64,000 nt of DNA from Rhabditoides inermis (Eukaryota; Nematoda; Chromadorea; Rhabditida; Rhabditidae), in contig CAWZYM010000343.1 of assembly GCA_963966185.1 (NCBI GenBank), positions 124,001-188,000 of the forward strand, written 5' to 3'. This document shows positions 47,418-58,859 of this stretch, one piece after another (the stretch's first letter is position 1; the number at the start of each line of letters is the position of its first letter). A program made the position numbers and the translations under genes. The notes beneath the pieces are model-generated. The model worked only from the letters and a program-made list of their open reading frames with translations, searched no databases and was not told the DNA's origin.

Positions 47418-49314
47418 TTCTCTCTCCCCTATCTCTATCTCTCTCCGTTTCTCCCTGCCCCTTTCTCTTTCTCTCGCTCACACCTTCTCGTCCGAATTTA
47501 TGCATCATAATACCTATTGATCTTATTTAGGGAAACGATTAAACGTGAACAAGATGAATTTCAGTTATGAGATGGATTTTTGTTTTGTTTAGCCGGTTGA
47601 ATCCGGGGGCGCGGCTCAGTGGATAGACGAAGATCAACACTCAACCATCCATCAAAAGTGCACATTGGATTTCCAGTGATGTCGAGGAAAAAGAGTTTCG
47701 GAAAGATGTGAAAAAATGTCTGTAACGTACTTGTTTCTAATTACATCTATAGTCAGTGCCCGTCCGGTGTTGGACGCTGTCGCAGCACTCCGCTCCTCGA
47801 TTGGAACCTGAAAGTATGCCTACATAACGAACATCAACACTCAACCACTCACCTTTTCTCTATCGAGAGACAGTAGATACGGTGCTTGCAGCAAGATTTT
47901 CTTTCTAAAATGACAATAAAAAAGAAAATGACAATGAAAAAACACCTGTATCCATCAAAAGTGCACATTGGATTTCCAGTGATGTCGAGGAAAAAGAGTT
48001 TCGGAAAGTTCTGAAAAGGAATTCTTATGATAATCTCTTTATCTTTTTCCATTTTTCACCTTGAACATTTCGATTTCGTGTTTCTCCGACAGATGATTGC
48101 TGCCGAGAAAAAGGTACTGTAACAGCTGGCAAGATTCCAAACTCTGAAACGTATTTATGATTGTGATGATGTTCAAATAAATATAAAAGGTGTACGTCTC
48201 ACTGATATACTATAGGGACTGTATGTTGTGAATTATGATCAACCTTTGTTTTTTTATATGGAAGTATTACAAACTTTTATCGACTTGAGTAGATTGCGCT
48301 GGAGGTTGAGAGTGTGAAGCAGCTGAAAACAGTAGTGTAGTGTATAAAACTAAACTAATTAGAATTTTACCTGCAGGTTTGCGCAAAACTGCAGTCCAGC
48401 AATTCGATTGTCGGACAGATTCAGTTCGCAAAGCGTCTCCGGAAGGCTTTCTGTAGATTTGCATTTATCGTCTCTCTTCTCTCTTCTCTCTCCTTCTTCC
48501 CCCTCTCTCTCTCCTTCGATCAATACCATATTCACCTTCAAAAACGTAGCTCTCACGAAAGTTTTGTTGATATTACGTTCCAATAATTATGTAAAACTTA
48601 ATTGCGGCGGCTGGATACTTGACAATTGCGGCGTAATTCCGTAACTGAGCAATCTCATGGTATGTAGATGGTATTAAGTGATTAATACGCTCAATATGTA
48701 GCCTATCCTATGATTGTACAACTCTGCTCTCTTCTCAACCCTCCAAAAAAGGGGAAAATAGGAATGCCGCTCAAAAGGGGCAAAATGATACTAAGGAACA
48801 CGATTCTGGCAATGAAAATTGTGAAACGTTTCAAAAAAGTTTTTGAAATTATTTATTACGATTCCTTTGTCCAAATAGCCTAATTGGACGAGGGCGAGGT
48901 TCTTAACCCTCTCTCACCTTAATTCCAACTCACCAATTTTGTGGATGAAATTGTGCGAGGCATCCAGAAAAACGAGATTCGTCAAATGACGGAGCTGAGA
49001 GTATAGTAAGTACTTTTCAAGCCTGCATATATCATACACTTTTTATGAACATTATATATGTTATATTAATGGAAAGTGAATGTATTTACAATATGTTGTG
49101 ATGTGATTCTGTTATTCTGTAGCTGCATTACTGCAATACCTTCTTTATGCTAGTCAGTCTATTCTGCCGCAGTGATAGCTGTTGCAGCTGACAGCACTCT
49201 TCTGAAAACAGGAGATTCAAATGTCTTCAAATCCATTCACTTCTTACCTATTCCACCCAGCTTTGTGAGCTTCTGTCCAGAGAGATCGAGGGTTGTCACT
49301 GTGTTCTGGAAGAG

Positions 49315-49395
<81 letters not shown>

Positions 49396-52300
49396 CTCTC
49401 TTCCTCTCTCTCTCACCGCGAAATCGATCATATCGATAAGAATGTTGGTTCTAGCATATGCAAATACGAGTTCCAATGAACTGCGGATCGATAGGACGGT
49501 ACCATAGGAAGGTTCCTAAATCATTGTTTAGGTGAATACAATGTTACCTTTTGCTAATGCGTTTTTCAACTCACCTTACTCCACCTTCTGCGTAGAAAAT
49601 TAACACTGAGAAGGTCACGTGTCTTTTTCATTTTTCTGAAACACATTTTCTCAAATTGTAAAGCGTCTGCTGTTAGGGAAAAAATCTGGTACTTCTACAT
49701 CGTTTCTTGACTTGTTGCATGATATCATGTTCGATGAGAATAGACTAAATTATGAGACATCAATCATTAATCCAATACTCACTGTGGTTTACCAGCTGCC
49801 GCTTCTAGAACCGCCACCGAAGTGTCCTCTTTCTCGGGAGGGCGGGGCATCTTGTCCTCCTGGAAAACGGTAGTAGGATAATAATTTGATCTACTCCACT
49901 CGCTTAGGATTACGATAGGAGAATAATTTGATCTACTCCACTCGCTTAGGATTACGATAAGAGAATAATTTGATCTACTCCACTCGCTTAGGATTACCAT
50001 ATGAGAATAGTTTGATCTACTCCACTCGCTTAGGATTACGATAGGCAAATAGTTTGAGCTACTCCACTCGCTTAGGGTTACGATAGGAGAATAATTTGAT
50101 CTACTCCTCTCGCATAGAATTACGATAGGCAAATAGTTTGAGCTACTCCACTCGCTTAGGGTTACGATAGGAGAACAATTTGATCTACTCCACTCGCTTA
50201 GGATTACGATAGGAGAATAATTTGATCTACTCCACTCGCTTAGGATTACGATAGGAGAATAGTTTGAGCTACTCCACTCGCTTAGGGTTACGATAGGAGA
50301 ATAATTTGATCTACTCCACTCGCTTAGGATTACGATAGGAGAATAGTTTGAGCTACTCCACTCGCTTAAGGGTTACGATAGGAGAATAATTTGATCTACT
50401 CCACTCGCTTAGGATTACGATAGGAGAATAATTTAATCTACTCCACTCGCTTAGAATTACGATAGGAGAATAGTTTGAGCTACTCCACTCGCTTAGGGTT
50501 ACGATAGGAGAATAATTTGATCTACTCCACTCGCTTAGGATTACGATAGGAGAATAATTTGATCTACTCCACTCGCTTAGGATTACGATAGGAGAATAGT
50601 TTGATCTACTCCACTCGCTTAGGGTTACGATAGGAAAATAATTTAATAATAATAATAATAATTGTTTATCCATAAAACAGTCAGGCACTGAAAGAGGATA
50701 GTGGGGATGGTTTGGTCGGTCGATGTGTCGAGCAATCCAAGTCCACACACCGCAAGGCGAGACTGCAGCGCGCCCCTCAGAGGTACAAAGTGCTTGTGTG
50801 AGACACGCGCTCCCGGTAGGAAGCAGGCTGAAAGATGAGAGCAGGAAAAGCCTGCTACGAGACACTACAGTCAATGATAGTACTCACGCGATATACTAAA
50901 GCCTAGTGGGGTCGTCTAGTGGGTGAAGCAAAAGGAATCTATTGAGGGATAACTTAAATTCTTTCTTACTGTATAAACAAACGGTAGATCGGTCCAGCTT
51001 ATTCCAATAGTTTACTACTCGGGAGGAAACAAAAGTTGGCTCAGAGCCAGAGGCAGTATAGGTTATTTTAAGTCCATTAGAACGTAGTGATGCAGCTCGT
51101 GAATTTCGGGGAACTAGTGTGAAAGGCATGTGCTGCGTATTCATATAACCATACAGGTAACGGTGTACTATACGCAGATCCGTTTTGATTCGTCTGCACC
51201 ACAATGTTTCGAGAGATAGTTCAGATAAACGGTGGGGATATGACATTTTTGGCAATAATATTCGTTCATTAATACGTCGAATAATGCTGAGAGCCTGTTG
51301 GCACATGTCTCCGTTGAAAACATGTCAGTCCTTTTGCTCAACTGAGACAACGGTACAAACCAACTACTTTTACTTGGAAGTACTTTTGAAAGATAATATC
51401 TGTTCTTTTCTTAAGTTTTGTTTCACAAAATTACATTTTCATACACGTTCGCGATTCGCTGCGAGGATACCGACGCGCACCCGCTATTCGCCTATCTCTC
51501 TCTCTCTCACTCACACACAGAGGGGCGGGGCGAAAGCGATTGTCCGACGCCCGCCCGCCCGAGCGCCCGCCCGCCCGAGCGACCGACACCAATCTCAATC
51601 CGCACTCGAATGCGGACTCTCCGTATCTCGCTTCAAATTCAATCAAACTCAATACAACTTTCTATAACTCTATCGAATAGAGATGTGAATGCAATGTAAC
51701 AGTGGAAATCACTTCAAAATGAGGAAAAGTGCTTCATCCGGGAAAAGTCGTTTTTGAGCATTCTAGCGCGCGGGGACATCCAGTACAAACGAGAGGGCGC
51801 TGGCGCGCCCTCTCTAATTCACAATAGAAACATAATGTCTAAGCTGCTTATCCCGCTGCCTCTCCATCCAAGTGAGATCAGCACGCACGAATCGTCCGAC
51901 CCCTGCACGTCCGAGAGCTGCACGAACACGGCGAGTCGCATCCGCGTCTCTCAGCGACACCTTCACCGGCCGATATCCGGGTCCAATCTTGACATCCGGG
52001 CGGAATGCCTTGAGCACGAGGTCCTCTCCAAGTCCAGCTTCAATGACGGTCTTCTTGACTAGCGCGGTGAGCGTCTCCTCCGTTTCTCCTTCCTTCTCTT
52101 CGAGTCCAATAATAACGCAACGAGCATCCTTGCCTTCCTTGTCACGCTCCTCCTTCAGCTTCCCAGACTGCACGTACTCCTCGAACTTGACGTCGCGCGG
52201 AATGCGCTTCTTGACCTCCTCCAGATTGAACGGGTCGTACTTGTTGATGCGCTGCTGCACTGGTGCCGTTGATATCGATTGATTATCGATCTTGGCTTCG

Positions 52301-53327
52301 AGCATTGATGTCAGCTTGGCGAGCATAGCCTGCTGACCAGTAATCGTACCATGTTGAGCGGTGATCGTCTCCTGCTGCTTTGCGATCAGGTCCGTCATCA
52401 TCTGATATTGTTGGGCGTCGACTGTGACTTCATTGCCCGCCATCGTAGATAGACGACGGCCACGGGAGGCGACCGGCCACGAGAGAAGAACGAAAGGGAA
52501 TGATCGAAAGAACGAAAGAAGAACGAAAGGGAATAATCTACTCCTCTCGCTTAGGATTACGATAGGCAAATAGTTTGAGCTACTCCACTCGCTTAGGGTT
52601 ACGATAGGAGAATAATTTGATCTACTCCACTCGCTTAGGATTACGATAGGAGAATAATTTGATCTACTCCACTCGCTAAGGGTTACGATAGGCGAATAAA
52701 TTGAGCTACTTCACTTGCTAATGGTTACGATAGGCGAATAATTTGATCTACTCCACTCGCTTGGGATTACGATAGGCGAATAATTTGAGCTACTCCACTC
52801 GCTTGGATTTTCGATAGGGGAGTAATTTGAGCAACTCCATTTGCTTACATTAAGGGTTACCGTAGGAGAACGATTTGAAGCCCACCTTCAAATCCACGAC
52901 AATGTTGATGTCTTTCAACTTCTCCAACTGCTTCTCATACTTCGCATCGAATAACTCTGGGTGTCTGAAAGTTGCACGGGTGAAAACCGTTATAGAATGG
53001 AATGTATAAAACAGCGTAATTGAGTTCGCGAAAAAGTATACTCACCTCACATCATCCAGTTGTAGATGACCGGTTGAGACCGTTTCCACAGCACAAACGG
53101 CAACCTTCAATAACGTTTTTCATGTTATTATGATTATTATGTAAAGATGGTTCTACAATATCACGCGATTGTTCAACAAGTATAATCTACGCATTTTCAG
53201 TATAGAATAGAGTGAAACGTACGCAAAACTAACCAGGGACAACTCGCGCCAAGAAACTGCGTCTTCGGATGAGGATGTGGCTGAAGGGGGTGTGAGATAG
53301 GAGAGAGAGATAGATAGATAGAGAGAA

Positions 53328-53396
<69 letters not shown>

Positions 53397-53423
53397 TGAA
53401 GATAGATAGATGAATGGGGAGAA

Positions 53424-53476
<53 letters not shown>

Positions 53477-56027
53477 TCACCCACTGTCCTCCCCCTCCTC
53501 CTGCTCCTCTTTCTTCGTGAATCGAGTAGCGGCGACCGTTCGACACACGACGATGGGAAACGTGAAAATGCGGGTCTGAAAAGAAACCGACTGATACGTT
53601 TCATCCACTATATGAAACTATATTCCAGATAGTTTTCAGTAATCACTCTGCAGCAAACTGTTAGATTTCGAGTATTTTGCAAGTCAAACCTTCTCGCCAG
53701 CCTCCTTTCGCATCAGTTCGAAGTCACTGCAATGAGGGATCAGATGTGATATCAGTAATGAACAATTCATTTCGTTCTGGCATTCCAAGTTTCAAGTACT
53801 TTGCTAGCACATAAGTATTGTGTCCGAAAGTATACGTTCAGAGCGGTCTGATCGTTCCTGATCACCGCGCGGTTATTCATTCACATATAGGTCTTTCGTT
53901 TAACCGGTACTTGAACAACCGCTTCGTGACGCATAAACGGTTGAAAATCATCAGAAATGAGCCCCTGTATCTTTGAATACTTTCATAATCTCACCGGTAC
54001 ACCCTGATGGGTGGTCGTCGGAAGTCGTCGCTCAGATGTCGATCAACGAGTTCGAGAAGGGAACGGGTGTCGAATAGCCTGATAGTGTTCTATAAATAAT
54101 TAACTATAAAGTGAGTTTGTAATTTCCCATTTTACTTTTTTCGAACACGGTTTTTAAAACATAACAGTCAAATTTGTACAACTCAATTTCTATCCAGAGT
54201 TATTGAAATGCGTGATTAGCAACGTACGTTTCAATATGTTTTGATAAAGCTCGTTTTATTATAAATATTAATGCGTGATGAACGAGTAGTTTAAAGGAAC
54301 AGCGGCGACTTAAAGGTACAGTGGCGCATAATTTTAACCTCCAGGGCGATAGTTGACACATTGAAATGTAAGATATACAAAAATTGAACGATACAAGTCC
54401 GTTACCGCGTTACCCAGTCAATTACCCAAGCGTGTTGGGTAATTTATCGTTCAAATGGGGAAAGTGGCGCGAACCGCAAAAAAAGAGGCGCGAAAACGCG
54501 CCATGTGATATTGCGATGCACACATTTGATCGATCGATAGTTCATCCACTTCCTCACGCTTCTGTCACCCTCTCGGGTAACAGAGCGGTCTCTGTGCGCT
54601 CTGACCCAAGGAGTGGTGTGGCGTAGTGGATAAGAAAGTGGGCTACCACTCTCGCGGTCGCCAGTTCGATTCCTGTTTGCAACTTTGTCTGAAACATACA
54701 AGGTGAAGACCTTCACGATCTGACATCCATATGTGAAAGCAACGCGCAAATTTCAAAGTTTCTGTTACCCAAGGCATCCACTAAACGCCCCTGTTCCTTT
54801 AATTCTGCAACTAGCTCTCTTGAACGCGTATTAGCACTCATGCATGCAAAACATTTGCCGTAGACAGGACTAGAACCGGCGAGTTCAGCGCGATAACGGC
54901 GCACAAACGCATAGTACGTGAACGGGCTTCTTTCATCTGAGGTTACATCTTCTTTCGCATTTCTGCAGTATTGAAGAGTTCAACAGAATGAAAGTCGTGG
55001 CGGAACCAAATTTGAGTTTGGAATAAATTGTTGCAACAACGAGTTGCAACATTTGAAATCATCGATAATCGTTGTTTTTTCACACAAATCGAATAAGATT
55101 TAGGTTAATATGATTCTTGCAAACATTCCGAGTCAAAAATAAGTCGCCAGTGTACCTTCAAGGTAATTAAAATACGATTGATTAGAACAACATGTATGAA
55201 TTTTTCAAATTTTCGAAGACAACTCTCACGAAGACATAAAAGACAATGACACAGAGCTTTTTTTTACAACAACGCCCACATGCACGCTACATATTTGCAT
55301 CTCCATAGTACAATTTTTTTAATTTGGATTTGTGTGATGTAGGCTTTGTAGTTTCATATGCATAGTTCCGTTTCACATACCTGGTACTGGCATCTTTATC
55401 TACCATGAATAGCTTCTCCGAGTCTCCTCTAGTGAGTGGATGGGACATGCGACACCATTTGAGCAGCAACTAAAACACCGATTCAATTCACCAACATCCC
55501 CGGAAGCAAGAAAGCTGCTTTTTCTATACTTCATCAGTTCCTTTTGTGAGTGATGTTTGTACAATGAAATGTTTTATTGCAACAAATTACAGTCACAACA
55601 AAAAAACTTGAAATTGTATCATTTCAGTGTTTCCATCGATATCATCCCAGTAAAACGTACCTGAACCGAAACAATGAAACAACACACCTCGTAGTTGTTC
55701 TTGGCAGTGCAGTTGAAGTTGAGGAACTGGGTGAGGATCTTCTCTTCATTCTCGGTTGGGGGAGAGAGACCACACTTGCCGGAGGATTCCAGGTCGGCTG
55801 GAGAGAGAGTGTATGTGTGTGAGAGATAGGGAGAGAAAGAGAGAAGAGAGAGAGAGAGAGATCCTGATATATAGAAAATGGCCTGTCCGTACGTCTATCA
55901 GAAAGTGACGCTGATGCGGCGTTCTCTTCAGCTAGCATGTGAGACGCGCCGGGTTTGCACTATTCTTAAGCCCCGCCCATTACAACCAGGAGGAGGAGCG
56001 CCGTAGGCGCGACTCCGACTGTTAGAC

Positions 56028-56074
<47 letters not shown>

Positions 56075-58844
56075 CCTGCCATCAAATAGCGATTCACGTC
56101 GAACAGAAACTTGTTCAGGATCTTCCAGTTTTCTGAAAATGAAGACGTTTTAGATTCAGAGTCTCTTCAAAGTTAGAGCATAGTGTGCAATTCTTAATCG
56201 TGAATTATCACCGAAGCATAGGTCCGATTCACATGCAGATCGAACATATGTACATACTCACTCTTGAGTGTTGCCACCGAAGCTAGATTGTGCTGACTAT
56301 AGTCAAGCGCCCGACGGACTACCTCCTGTGAAAATAGTCTTTTCAAAGAAGAGTTTCAAACAATCCAATCAACGACTGCAATATTTCAATATGCTCACCG
56401 TCTATGTACTTATGCAGTAGAACGTTTGGTAGTTGGATAATATTAAAGAATCAAAGTATTTGGATAATATTGGCAAATTATAGAATTCAATAGTGTCACC
56501 TTCTTATGGTCTCTGTTCGGAAGAAATTCTTTCAGTCTCTCCAGAGCATAGTTGAATGAGAAAAGTTTGGACTCCACTCGATGACAGTTCTTGTCAACCA
56601 CCGGAAATCGATAATCAATTAACTATCAATCAATATCGATTGATACCTTGTGTCCTTTGGCGAACCGTTCCTCGTCCTTCAGAGATGCATTGAGAGTGTC
56701 GACAAGTCGATTTTCCGCCGGAGGCTGGTATTGATTGATTATTGATTATCGAATGCTCCAATTTACTACCAGGTACATGGAGATAAACTTCTCTTGCACT
56801 CTATCGCCGTCCAGGATTTCGATGAATCTGAAACGAGGTCAGAGCGCAGACGGCGAGAGTGGACTCACCTGAAATGATAGGCCACCCATCCGAGGAACTT
56901 TTCGTCGATCGTGAGTGGAGTTGGTTTGTAGTCGGAGGCAGAGACACAGAGTTTCCGTAGAACATCGCACGATGAAAGAGGAAAGAGACTCTAAAAATAA
57001 CTGAATAACTGTTTGACATCAGTAATGGTGAACTTACTCTAAAAGTGGTTATCGAGTTTCCTGAAATATCGACTGATTGCAGTTTTCGCGGCCACTGGTG
57101 AGCCGTGAAGAGTACTGTAAGAGTACGGTAAAGAGTACTGCATTGTTCGTGAGTAGACAATTGCTAGAATATTCCGGTTTTCGCTCACCTTCATCTGTTA
57201 AATTGCACCCAGCGATGTTGAGAGTAGTGAGATACGGTAGTTCAGCGATGAAAGCGAGACTTCTTAGAGGGTTATTAGCCATGTTGAGAAGAGTCAGGTT
57301 CGATAGACCGGCAAGCGGAGTTCCGTCTTCGATCTATACATCAAAACAGATATTCATTCACAAAACCGTATTTACTTGGTTATCGTACAAATATAGTCGT
57401 TTCAGCTTCCGGCATCCCTCTATTCCAGCCAGTGTCTGCAACGTTAATTTGCATAAAAAGGGCCAGTCTCATTTCAGGCTCTCTCTCTCTCTCTCTCTCT
57501 TTCTTCCTTCCCCTATCTCTCTCTCTCTCCCTCTATGTCCGTCTCTGTCTCTCCTTCTCTCAAGTAATGAACCTTTCTCTCTTTTCTTAATGTCTCTCAT
57601 TTGCATTGAAAAGAAAAGAGATTTCGTAGTGTTTTGTAGAGTGGTGATCAGCTTTGTGCACCACCAAACACCACACTTCTCACCCGTAATACTCCTTCGC
57701 ACACCCACAGTTCTTCCAGAGTGTTTGCCACTTCGGCTAGTGGTTTCAGACACACAATGTCCTAAAATATGGATTTATTTATTAATGACGTTGTGTTATC
57801 AGTGCAGCAAATACTGATTATCGTCTCTAGGTCTTATGGCTTCTCGGGAAAAAGAACAGCAGTTTCTCTATTTGCCTCTGGAGAAAACTTGTTATGCTTC
57901 AAGCTTCGTCTGACCAATTGCACGTTGCAAATCCACTTCTTTAACTCTTAATTTCCAATATTGTATAGATCGTTTTTGAATCGCAAATTTTTTTGTATGT
58001 CTACTAGCGTCATATCTGATGTATATATGAAGTGAAACATTCATGTTATGTATGTGTGGAAGAATATGTTAAAGGAACAGTAGCGACTTATTTCTGCCAC
58101 AACCTGCCACAACTCCTCATTTTCACACGAGCAAAGCATTTGGCGGCGACAGAAATCGAACCAGCGAATATTAGGACCACAACGCAGCGCACATGCACTG
58201 AACCATGAAGCATGTGGCCAGGCGCTGTTCATTTGCGCTTATGTCTCCGACCCCAGTTTTTGGGAAAAAAAGCGTTGGCGGAAAATTCAAATTTTGAGCT
58301 GCATTCTCGGCATTGGCAGAATCGAAAGTAACGCAGAATCGTCGTTCTTTCGCGAAAAAATGCAAATGTGTTAGGTTAATATGATTTTTAATAATACTCC
58401 AAGTCGAAAATAAGTTGCCACTGTTCCTTTAACTAGTAACTTATGTGCAGGTTTTAAAAGCTGTGCGGCTATCTATACTTTATAACAACACTAATTGTAT
58501 GTATTATACCTGTGCAAAGACTTTCAATACTCGCAGATTCTCGAAATACTTGAGTCCGACCAAAACCGGCAGGCCTCCGAAGAATATCTCTAATCTTTGG
58601 TGCTTGCTCCCTTCGGTCTAAAATCAATGATTAATCAATTAATCAATAATATTTCAACCTTGAGCGATGATATGTCGATTCCATTCGCGTTGCACAGAGT
58701 TTCGAGGTATTTTATGTACCTGAAATCATTTAGAAGAAAAAAAAACATATTAAAAAATAACCTCGATTTGAGACTGCTTAGCGAATTGGCGACTTGGCTG
58801 GCAGCCAACAGCATAGTCGACATTTCTGGGTTGGTATGCGACAT
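45171..58844 (-). CDS. LRRC9-like leucine-rich-repeat protein, copy 2 (3'-truncated duplicate)
   Basis: It starts MSHTNPEMSTMLLAASQ at 58844 and carries counterparts of nearly all copy 1 exons in order, down to the exon LKDIDGLSTPNLTYLDVSGN at about 45171-45260. Approximate exons include 58618-58510, 57768-57691, 57334-57189, 56992-56866, 55800-55687, 55468-55382, 54083-53997, 53577-53487, 52966-52888, 49860-49785, 49635-49575, 49516-49417, 48450-48370, 48146-48060 and 46648-46545. Homology to copy 1 stops near 43838, so the final exons (SLTHLDGETVSSSS and after) are absent and no terminal exon was found. The exon at about 48260 has an 11-bp inversion across its splice donor. Most other splice sites and frames are intact, and changes I compared are largely silent. 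It could be a functional truncated paralogue or a young pseudogene. Confidence 0.65.
46029..46339. mobile_element. Small fold-back element with CACCACA arms and 8-bp duplication
   Basis: It is flanked by AAAAAGAG on both sides (46021-46028 and 46340-46347). The matching site in copy 1 (about 16224) has a single GAAAAGAG. The left arm starts GGCGAATAGGAAATCACACC and the right arm is a loose inverse. Most of each arm is an array of CACACCACCA-type units. An 8-bp duplication fits hAT or fold-back elements. Confidence 0.85.
47586..47715. other. Local rearrangement with a displaced exon copy
   Basis: This holds a 40-bp piece of SINE head (GGGGGCGCGGCTCAGTGGAT), then a second copy of the exon encoding PKLFFLDITGNPMC (47646-47705), whose normal copy is at 47951-48011. 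Copy 1 has neither the SINE piece nor the extra exon here. The displaced exon has no neighbours in phase and is probably not used. Confidence 0.8.
48737..48911. mobile_element. 161-bp insertion with 7-bp target duplication
   Basis: AACCCTC at 48737-48743 and 48905-48911 flanks the insert 48744-48904. Copy 1 has one AACCCTC at about 18365 and no insert. A diverged relative is at 31440-31590. No clear terminal inverted repeat is visible; a retro-element fragment or non-autonomous DNA element are both possible. Confidence 0.8.
49318..49412. repeat. (CT)n microsatellite
   Basis: A long CT run at the same intron position as 18779-18864 in copy 1, and longer here. Confidence 0.95.
49866..50645. 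repeat. 42-bp minisatellite, array in copy 2, left part
   Basis: About 18 units of the 42-bp family, in the intron between exons 49785-49860 and 52888-52966. The array is split by a retrotransposon (50646-52540) and resumes at 52541-52870. Confidence 0.95.
50896..51350 (-). pseudogene. Non-LTR reverse transcriptase, C-terminal end
   Basis: The translation contains LSELSLETLWCRRIKTDL and VVNYWNKLDRSTV, the usual order in the last 140 residues of Jockey/CR1-type ORF2 proteins, and ends at 50896. The polymerase core is not present, so this is a dead fragment. It belongs to a different family from the fragment at 21779-22860. Confidence 0.75.
51814..52443 (-). CDS. ORF1-like protein of a non-LTR retrotransposon
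   Basis: The intact 209-residue frame starts MAGNEVTVDAQQYQMM. An N-terminal coiled coil (about residues 10-60, with repeats of QQETITAQHGTITGQQ) is followed by an acidic/basic linker and an RRM-like fold (CVIIGLEEKEGE, then GPGYRPVKVSLRDADATRR, about residues 105-190). This order is that of nucleic-acid-binding ORF1 proteins of L1/CR1-type elements, which coat element RNA. The frame is complete, but the partner ORF2 is deleted, so any movement would need help from another element. Confidence 0.7.
   Translation of the reverse strand: MAGNEVTVDAQQYQMMTDLIAKQQETITAQHGTITGQQAMLAKLTSMLEAKIDNQSISTAPVQQRINKYDPFNLEEVKKRIPRDVKFEEYVQSGKLKEERDKEGKDARCVIIGLEEKEGETEETLTALVKKTVIEAGLGEDLVLKAFRPDVKIGPGYRPVKVSLRDADATRRVRAALGRAGVGRFVRADLTWMERQRDKQLRHYVSIVN
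52541..52870. repeat. 42-bp minisatellite, array in copy 2, right part
   Basis: About eight units, increasingly diverged to the right, continue the array cut by the retrotransposon at 50646-52540. Confidence 0.9.
53290..53475. repeat. (GA)n tract with GATA variants
   Basis: Same intron position as 20765-21126 in copy 1, about half as long. Confidence 0.95.
54293..55163. mobile_element. Nested TTAA MITE relative with two tRNA-like cores
   Basis: It starts with two stacked left ends (TTAAAGGAACAGCGGCGACT at 54293, then TTAAAGGTACAGTGGCG at 54312). It ends TCGCCAGTGTACCTTCAA near 55160. Inside, a plus-strand tRNA-like core lies at 54612-54680 (GGCGTAGTGGATAAG, CAGTTCGATTCC) and a minus-strand one at about 54840-54930 (GGTTCTAGTCC). 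It lies in an LRRC9-like intron of copy 2; copy 1 has other sequence there. Confidence 0.75.
55985..56070. repeat. GC hairpin and (GA)n run
   Basis: A GC-rich hairpin-like GGAGCGCCGTAGGCGCGACTCC is followed by a GA microsatellite up to the acceptor side of the exon at about 56076. Confidence 0.8.
58069..58432 (-). mobile_element. TTAA MITE carrying a tRNA-like core (copy 2)
   Basis: TTAA lies at 58069-58072 and 58429-58432. The empty site in copy 1 is one TTAA at 29434-29437 in otherwise matching sequence (GAATATGTTAATTAGTAAC). The tRNA-like core is in minus orientation (TGGTTCAGTGCATG, GGTTCGATTTC). Confidence 0.9.
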
Positions 58845-58859
58845 TCTCGAGATTTACAA

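Larger units (their letters stand above)
50646..52540 (-). mobile_element. Internally deleted non-LTR retrotransposon inside the minisatellite
   Basis: On the minus strand it runs from a 5' leader (about 52540) through an ORF1-like gene (52443-51814) to the very end of a reverse-transcriptase ORF (about 51350-50896). It finishes in a (TTA)n tail at 50646-50665, as RTE/CR1-type elements do. Most of ORF2, including the catalytic domain, is missing. Flanking 42-bp units hide any target duplication. Confidence 0.8.

Noticed and set aside
51530..51600. CpG-island promoter at CGCCCGCCCGCCCGAGCG
   Set aside because: It lies in the leftover middle of a deleted retrotransposon and next to no host exon.
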